Made by a program: the position numbers and the translations under genes. Below are positions 4,604 to 10,216 of a DNA stretch of 10,216 bases, piece after piece; within the stretch, counting starts at the first letter, position 1; the number at the start of each line of letters is the position of its first letter. The DNA comes from JBFMHD01 sp040752395 [NCBI: Candidatus Hydrogenedentota bacterium] (GTDB lineage: Bacteria > JBFMHD01), in the NCBI GenBank assembly GCA_040752395.1, contig JBFMHD010000094.1, positions 1 to 10,216 on the forward strand, given 5' to 3'. A model generated the notes under the pieces. The model was not told the DNA's origin, ran no database searches, and worked only from the letters and a program-made list of their open reading frames with translations.

Positions 4604-6262
4604 ATGGTTGATGTAAAAATAAGACCTGATGAGATAACGTCGGTGTTAAAGAAAGAGTTAGAGAAGATAGGGTTAAGACCCGATGAAAAAGAGATAGGTA
4701 GTGTTATACAGGTTGGTGATGGTGTGGCTAAAATATACGGGTTACGCAATGCTAAATCAAATGAGCTACTAAAATTTCCACATGATGTTTATGGTATAGC
4801 GTTAAACCTGGAAGAAGAGACTATAGGATGTGTGTTACTTGGCGAAGAGACACTGGTAAAAGAGGGCGATATTGTTGAATCTACTGGTCGGATCGCGTCT
4901 GTTCCTGTTGGTGAGGCTTTAATAGGAAGAGTCGTTGATCCAGTAGGAAGACCGCTTGATGGTAAAGGACCGATAAATACAGATGAATTTAGCGTTATAG
5001 AGAAGATAGCCCCGGGTGTTGTAAAGAGACAGCCAGTAAGGCAACCGCTACAAACAGGACTTAAAGCAATAGATTCAATGATACCCATAGGCAGGGGCCA
5101 GCGTGAGTTGATAATAGGTGACCGTCAGACCGGTAAAACAGCTATCGCTATAGACACAATAATAAACCAAAAAGACCAGGATGTTATCTGTGTTTATGTT
5201 GCTATCGGTCAGAAAAAATCTACAGTAGCGCAGATACTCAAGGTTTTAAGTGATTATGATGCTATGAGATACACTATTATTGTCAGTGCTACTGCGAGTG
5301 TATCTTCAGCTTTACAATATATAGCCCCGTATGCTGGTTGTACAATGGGTGAGTATTTTAGAGACAAAGGTAGAGATGTTTTATGTATCTATGATGACTT
5401 ATCAAAGCATGCACAGGCATACAGACAGGTTTCACTCTTATTACGGAGACCGCCTGGCAGAGAAGCCTTCCCAGGAGATGTATTTTATCTACATTCACGT
5501 TTACTTGAGAGAGCCTGTAAATTTGCTGAGAAATATGTGATAGTAAAGACAAAAGATGAACCAACCGAAAGAAATTCTATAAACGGTAAAGTTTACCAGG
5601 GACCGCTTGAACTGCACTATGCTAAAGAAGAACTAAAGAAATTTAAAGATGATTATGTGATTAAAAAGATACCGGGTTCAGGTGGGTCGTTAACAGCTTT
5701 ACCGATAATTGAGACTCAGGCAGGCGATGTCGCTGCGTATATACCTACGAATGTTATCTCGATAACAGATGGCCAGATATATTTAGGAACAGAGTTATTT
5801 TATTCAGGTATAAGGCCTGCGATAAATGTCGGGCTATCTGTTTCCCGAGTTGGTGGTAGCGCCCAGATACCAGCAATGAAAAAGGTTGCGGCCAGATTGC
5901 GACTTGACCTTGCTCAATATCGTGAATTAGCTGCGTTTGCCCAGTTCGGTTCGGATTTAGATGCCGTAACACGCGCTCAGATAGGCCGCGGTGAACGGAT
6001 GGTAGAGATATTAAAGCAGGACCAATATACACCGATGCCAGTCGAAAAGCAGATAGTATCAATTTTTGCCGGGGTTCGGGGTTATCTTGATGATTTAAGA
6101 GTTGATGAGATTCGTGAGTTTGAGAGAGGCTTACATTCTTTTATAGATGAGAGACATCCTGACATTTTCAAAAAATTAAAAGAGAAGAAAGAGATCACAC
6201 AAGAGATTGAACGTGATTTAAATAATGTGATAGTAGAATATAAAACAATACGTAAGAAATAA
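4604..6262 (+). CDS. atpA: ATP synthase F1 subunit alpha
   Basis: 552 residues; the non-catalytic nucleotide-binding subunit of the alpha3beta3 head. Beta-barrel domain about 25-95, nucleotide-binding domain with P-loop GDRQTGKT (172-179), Walker B-like [13 protein letters not shown] (258-270), [12 protein letters not shown] (281-292), and the arginine finger R415 in [10 protein letters not shown] (412-421), which completes the catalytic site on beta. The C-terminal helical domain is complete. The protein is about 40-50 residues longer than usual because of an insertion at about 305-358, between LLERA and [13 protein letters not shown]. Ribosome-binding site GAAAGGA (4588-4594). It follows the toxin gene and precedes atpG by 5 bases. 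Confidence 0.97.
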   Translation: MVDVKIRPDEITSVLKKELEKIGLRPDEKEIGSVIQVGDGVAKIYGLRNAKSNELLKFPHDVYGIALNLEEETIGCVLLGEETLVKEGDIVESTGRIASVPVGEALIGRVVDPVGRPLDGKGPINTDEFSVIEKIAPGVVKRQPVRQPLQTGLKAIDSMIPIGRGQRELIIGDRQTGKTAIAIDTIINQKDQDVICVYVAIGQKKSTVAQILKVLSDYDAMRYTIIVSATASVSSALQYIAPYAGCTMGEYFRDKGRDVLCIYDDLSKHAQAYRQVSLLLRRPPGREAFPGDVFYLHSRLLERACKFAEKYVIVKTKDEPTERNSINGKVYQGPLELHYAKEELKKFKDDYVIKKIPGSGGSLTALPIIETQAGDVAAYIPTNVISITDGQIYLGTELFYSGIRPAINVGLSVSRVGGSAQIPAMKKVAARLRLDLAQYRELAAFAQFGSDLDAVTRAQIGRGERMVEILKQDQYTPMPVEKQIVSIFAGVRGYLDDLRVDEIREFERGLHSFIDERHPDIFKKLKEKKEITQEIERDLNNVIVEYKTIRKK

Positions 6263-6267
6263 TATTT

Positions 6268-7137
6268 ATGCCATCGGTTCGAGATATAAAAAGACGTATA
6301 AGATCAGTAAAAAACATTCAGCAGATTACCAAAGCTATGAAGATAGTAGCAGCTACGAAACTTCGGAAAGCACAGGAAGCTATACTGCGAGCCCGACCAT
6401 ATGCCATAGCTTTAGAAAACCTTATAGCTCGGCTCGCTAAAAGAGTTGATCATTCTAAACATCCGCTTCTACATATCCCGGAGAAAAGGGGCCAGATAGG
6501 TATAATGGTTATAACTGGTGACAGAGGGCTCTGTGGCTCATTCAATGCAAATATTATCAGAAAGACTTTATATTTTTTAGAGAATGAGACCAAAGACAAA
6601 GAAGTAGAGCTTCTTCTTATAGGACGGAAAGGTTATGATTATTTTAAGAGACGAAAATATAAAATTCGAGATTATTATGCTAATTTTTTTGAAGAATTAA
6701 GTTATGCGAATGCTATTGCTATTACAGATAAATTATGCGACTTCTTTTTACAACACCACTTTGATGAGGTGTATCTTATCTATAACTGGTTCAAGAGTGT
6801 TTTGACACAGCAGGTGCTGGTACAGAAGATTTTACCAATAGAACCAGTAAAAATAGAAGAGACTGAACTAATGAATATAGATTATCTTTACGAACCCTCG
6901 ATTGATAAAGTGCTTGAAAAATTGATACCGCGATATTTAGTAGTTGAGGTCTGGCGATGTTTGCTTGAATCAGTATCAGCAGAGCATGCAGCAAGGATGA
7001 CAGCTATGGAAAACGCGACAAAAAATGCATGTGAGATGATAGATAAACTGACCCTGACGTTTAACAGAGCAAGGCAGGCAAGTATAACAAAAGAAATGTG
7101 TGAAATCGTTGCAGGCGTTGAAGCTCTCAAAGGTTAA
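6268..7137 (+). CDS. atpG: ATP synthase F1 subunit gamma (central shaft)
   Basis: 289 residues, normal length. The N-terminal helix carries the family signature RIRSVKNIQQITKAMKIVAA (10-29). The central Rossmann-like domain begins with the conserved TGDRGLCGSFN (83-93), and the C-terminal helix holds LLESVSAEHAARMTAMENAT (232-251) followed by NRARQASITKEMCEIVAGVE (266-285). Gamma rotates inside the alpha3beta3 head and couples it to the c ring. The gap to atpA is only 5 bases and the ribosome-binding site is weak, implying translational coupling. The final codons and stop (about 7128-7137) run straight into repeat-like DNA (GTTAAAAG, complementary to CTTTTAAC downstream), so a repeat abuts the gene end. 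Confidence 0.96.
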   Translation: MPSVRDIKRRIRSVKNIQQITKAMKIVAATKLRKAQEAILRARPYAIALENLIARLAKRVDHSKHPLLHIPEKRGQIGIMVITGDRGLCGSFNANIIRKTLYFLENETKDKEVELLLIGRKGYDYFKRRKYKIRDYYANFFEELSYANAIAITDKLCDFFLQHHFDEVYLIYNWFKSVLTQQVLVQKILPIEPVKIEETELMNIDYLYEPSIDKVLEKLIPRYLVVEVWRCLLESVSAEHAARMTAMENATKNACEMIDKLTLTFNRARQASITKEMCEIVAGVEALKG

Positions 7138-7221
7138 AAGATTGAAAGATACGGCGAGAAAGTGTATATTTTCGCTTTCTTTACTTTTAACTTTTGACTT
7201 TTTACTTTTAACTTTTAACTT
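7131..7221. repeat. AT-rich heptad element R3
   Basis: Bases 7184-7221 consist of 5.4 tandem 7-base units of the CTTTTAA type (CTTTTAA, CTTTTGA, CTTTTTA, CTTTTAA, CTTTTAA, CTT). A complementary arm, GTTAAAAGATTGAAAG (7133-7148), overlaps the atpG stop codon, and a smaller stem GAAAG/CTTTC lies between them. The 8-base unit TTGAAAGA seen here also occurs at 10069-10084 after the last gene. It forms the same type of inverted-repeat structure as R1 and R2 with a different unit. Confidence 0.7.
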
Positions 7222-7225
7222 GTCA

Positions 7226-8757
<1,532 letters not shown>

Positions 8758-8772
8758 TACGAGGAGGAGATT

Positions 8773-8994
8773 ATGAAATATACTATTATATTAAAGAAAG
8801 GGAAAGAGAGTGGATATACAGCGGTTGTCCCTGCGTTAAAAGGATGCGTTTCACAAGGGAAGACAAGAACAGAAGCCTTGAAAAATATTAAAGAAGCGAT
8901 TCAATTATATGTTGAGACATTATTAGAAGATGGGATGACTGTCCCAAGAGAAGAATATAAAGACATAGTGGAATTGAAGGTTGCAGTTAGATGA
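8773..8994 (+). CDS. hicB: HicB-family antitoxin
   Basis: 73 residues. YTIILKKGKESGYTAVVPAL, KGCVSQGKTRTEALKNIKEA and IQLYVETLLEDG together form the UPF0150/HicB domain: a partial RNase H-like fold in which the antitoxin binds HicA. The V(P)ALKGC.SQG.T..EAL.NI.EAI..Y pattern is diagnostic. There is no C-terminal DNA-binding domain, as in the short HicB proteins, so autoregulation is not expected from sequence. A strong ribosome-binding site GAGGAGGAG stands before the ATG. Only 15 bases separate it from atpD and no promoter fits, so it is probably expressed as part of the atp transcript. Its stop overlaps the hicA start (ATGA). Confidence 0.88.
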   Translation: MKYTIILKKGKESGYTAVVPALKGCVSQGKTRTEALKNIKEAIQLYVETLLEDGMTVPREEYKDIVELKVAVR

Positions 8995-9214
8995 CAAAAA
9001 TCCCGAGAGGATTAAGTTATAAGAAGGTTATTAATAATTAATGAAATGCGGATTTTATATAAAAAGACAGAAAGGAAGTCATATAGTCTTAAAACGAGAT
9101 AGCCCGTACTCTTTAGTTATAGTTCCTGCACATAAATCTATTGATACAGGGACGCTTGATGAAATAATAGAGAGTGCAGGTTTAGCACTTCAGCAATTTG
9201 TAGATATGCTATAA
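8991..9214 (+). pseudogene. hicA: Frameshifted HicA-type mRNA interferase toxin
   Basis: The first 16 codons from ATG 8991 (MTKIPRGLSYKKVINN, stop 9039-9041) match the HicA N-terminal helix. The rest is in another frame from about 9038: LMKCGFYIKRQKGSH, IVLKRDSPYSLVIVPAHKS, then IDTGTLDEIIESAG and ALQQFVDML, stop 9212-9214. Together they align with a complete ~73-residue HicA (G.EVIK.LEK.GF...RQ.GSH..., with the catalytic His in GSH) if one base is restored in AATAATTA (about 9033-9040). The two pieces overlap as TAATG (9039-9043), so the 57-residue C-terminal part could still be made by reinitiation, but it lacks the first helix. A sequencing error in the AT run is possible. HicA is a dsRBD-fold ribonuclease. 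The atpC ribosome-binding site overlaps its stop. Confidence 0.85.
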
Positions 9215-9224
9215 AGGAGACGAG

Positions 9225-9635
9225 ATGGCGATTAAAGTAGAAATCACAACTCCGTTTGGCAAGGTTTATGAAGATACCGCAGATATGGTGATTGTTCCCG
9301 CAGAGTTAGGCGAGCTTGGAATATTGCCAGGACATACGCCATATCTTGCGAACTTATCAATGGGTGTTATGAGAATAAAAAAAGACAGCAACACAGAATA
9401 TTTTGCAGCTAATAAAGGGTTTGTAGAGATAAACCCTGATAGAGTTGAGGTATTATGTGAAACCTGCGAGAACGCAAAAAAGATCGATATCAATCGTGCC
9501 ATAGAAGCAAGGGATAGGGCTGTGTTTCGGTTAAAAGAAAGAAAAAAAGGGGTCGATTTACAGAGAGCTGAGATAGCGTTAAAAAAAGCGTTACTGCGAT
9601 TAAAAACCGCTAATGTTTCTAAAATATATCAATAA
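9225..9635 (+). CDS. atpC: ATP synthase F1 subunit epsilon
   Basis: 136 residues, normal length. The N-terminal beta sandwich has the typical IKVEITTPFGKVYEDTADMV start and the conserved ELGELGILPGHTPYLANL (27-44); the C-terminal part is a two-helix hairpin rich in Arg/Lys. The protein binds the foot of gamma and the c ring and can inhibit ATP hydrolysis. IDINRA at 87-92 fits the I(L)DxxRA motif that binds regulatory ATP in Bacillus PS3 epsilon. A ribosome-binding site AAGGAG (9214-9219) overlaps the hicA stop and stands 5 bases before ATG 9225, so the gene is placed normally despite the inserted hicBA module between atpD and atpC. Confidence 0.95.
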   Translation: MAIKVEITTPFGKVYEDTADMVIVPAELGELGILPGHTPYLANLSMGVMRIKKDSNTEYFAANKGFVEINPDRVEVLCETCENAKKIDINRAIEARDRAVFRLKERKKGVDLQRAEIALKKALLRLKTANVSKIYQ

Positions 9636-9666
9636 AAAATTTATCATAATTGAGGGTTGATTCTCT

Positions 9667-10065
9667 ATGAAAGATTATAAAAAAGAAGAATTACAGATAT
9701 TCGGACTGATGTTATCAGCTATACTGATCTTTGTCGCTTATCTATTATTAAAAAACAAGAACCCGAGATTAGCTTCGATCTTTGTATGGACAGGTTGCAT
9801 TTTATTTTTAATCTCAGTTTTATTTCCCGCATTATTAAATAGACCTTATTATTACTGGATGAAAGTTGTTCTTTCTATAGGAACATTTGTTAGTAATGTG
9901 TTAATGATAGCTCTTTATTATACAGGTATCGCCGTGACCGCTATATATGTAAAGTTGTTTAAGAAGGACCCATTAGATAGAAAAATTGAAAAGGATAAGA
10001 AAACCTATTGGAATGAGATAGATAAGATAAAGTATGATTTAGAATCAATGAGAAAACAATATTGA
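9667..10065 (+). CDS. SxtJ-like membrane protein
   Basis: 132 residues. Hydrophobic segments at about 11-28, 37-57 and a long one at 64-97 give three or four membrane passes, followed by a charged, probably cytoplasmic C-terminal tail. The order LFPALL, then W(M)KVVLSIG, then LYYTGIAVTAIYVKLFKKDPL and a KKTYW motif (111-115) fits the SxtJ family, named after a gene of the saxitoxin cluster but widespread in bacteria without that pathway. Its biochemical role is unknown, and nothing here indicates toxin synthesis. The gap to atpC is 31 bases with no terminator, so it may be read with the atp operon. GAGGG (9652-9656) lies 10 bases before the ATG. The assignment comes from pattern memory. Confidence 0.6.
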   Translation: MKDYKKEELQIFGLMLSAILIFVAYLLLKNKNPRLASIFVWTGCILFLISVLFPALLNRPYYYWMKVVLSIGTFVSNVLMIALYYTGIAVTAIYVKLFKKDPLDRKIEKDKKTYWNEIDKIKYDLESMRKQY

Positions 10066-10115
10066 TAATTGAAAGATTGAAAGATTAAAATTTTTTCTGA
10101 TACTTCTTACTTTCA
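10066..10115 (+). repeat. Octad repeat and weak stem-loop after the last gene
   Basis: Directly after the stop there are two TTGAAAGA units (10069-10084). TTGAAAG (10077-10083) is complementary to CTTTCAA (10110-10116), enclosing an AT-rich stretch with a run of six T (10091-10096). It might weakly terminate transcription, but the stem is short and its loop long. The same unit occurs after atpG (7142-7149). Confidence 0.5.
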
Positions 10116-10216
10116 AAGGCACAAAGGCACAGAGGCACAAAGTATGAAAAGAGTCGTGAGTCGCAAGTCGTGAGTCAAAACAGGACTCGAGACTCAAGAC
10201 TCAAGACTCAAGACTT
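10116..10216. repeat. Heptad inverted-repeat element R1, copy 3 (cut by window end)
   Basis: Three tandem AAGGCACA-type octamers (10116-10139) lead into the R1 left arm (10151-10176), loop AAAACAG (10177-10183) and right arm of GACTCAA units (10184-10215). Bases 10134-10216 match 1-83 with three differences, all in the left arm (GTG for ACA). The tail seen in copies 1 and 2 would lie beyond the window. Confidence 0.9.

Noticed and set aside
5754-6062. Minus-strand ORF of 102 codons inside atpA
   Set aside because: It is a shadow of a highly conserved coding region on the + strand.

Overview
The window holds a complete F-type (F1Fo) ATP synthase operon, all on the + strand, in the order atpZ, atpI, atpB (a), atpE (c), atpF (b), atpH (delta), atpA (alpha), atpG (gamma), atpD (beta), atpC (epsilon). 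A SxtJ-like membrane protein gene follows. The DNA is AT-rich, there is a single b-subunit gene, and the spacers are filled with heptanucleotide repeat elements. This suggests an uncultivated bacterial lineage known mainly from environmental assemblies (an Omnitrophota- or Desantisbacteria-like candidate phylum is a loose guess, not shown by the sequence). Both ends of the window lie in copies of the same repeat, which fits a contig broken at repeats.

Layout. 1-421: two repeat elements and a short leader with a possible -10 box. 422-1041: atpZ and atpI, overlapping. 1042-1426: a HigBA toxin-antitoxin remnant with its own promoter, in which the 5' part of higB runs into the 3' part of higA. 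1427-2221: atpB. 2222-2465: a 190-bp repeat element beside a leftover ribosome-binding site. 2466-3831: atpE, atpF, atpH. 3832-4551: an apparently intact ribbon-helix-helix/PIN (VapBC-type) module with a near-consensus sigma70 promoter and a palindrome. 4604-7137: atpA, atpG. 7138-7305: two further heptad elements, the last ending in a T-run just before the atpD ribosome-binding site. 7306-8757: atpD. 8773-9214: hicB and a frameshifted hicA. 9225-9635: atpC. 9667-10065: SxtJ-like gene. 10066-10216: more repeats.

The structural genes look functional. All catalytic motifs are present in alpha and beta, as are the essential arginine of a and the carboxylate of c. The c subunit has a Gln/Glu-Ser/Tyr pattern like that of sodium-binding c rings, so the enzyme may use Na+.

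The most unusual feature is the repeated invasion of a normally compact operon. Three different type II toxin-antitoxin modules sit at three gene junctions, in three states: deleted, intact and frameshifted. Several families of 7-bp-periodic inverted repeats occupy other junctions, and two of them end exactly in the ribosome-binding site of the next atp gene.
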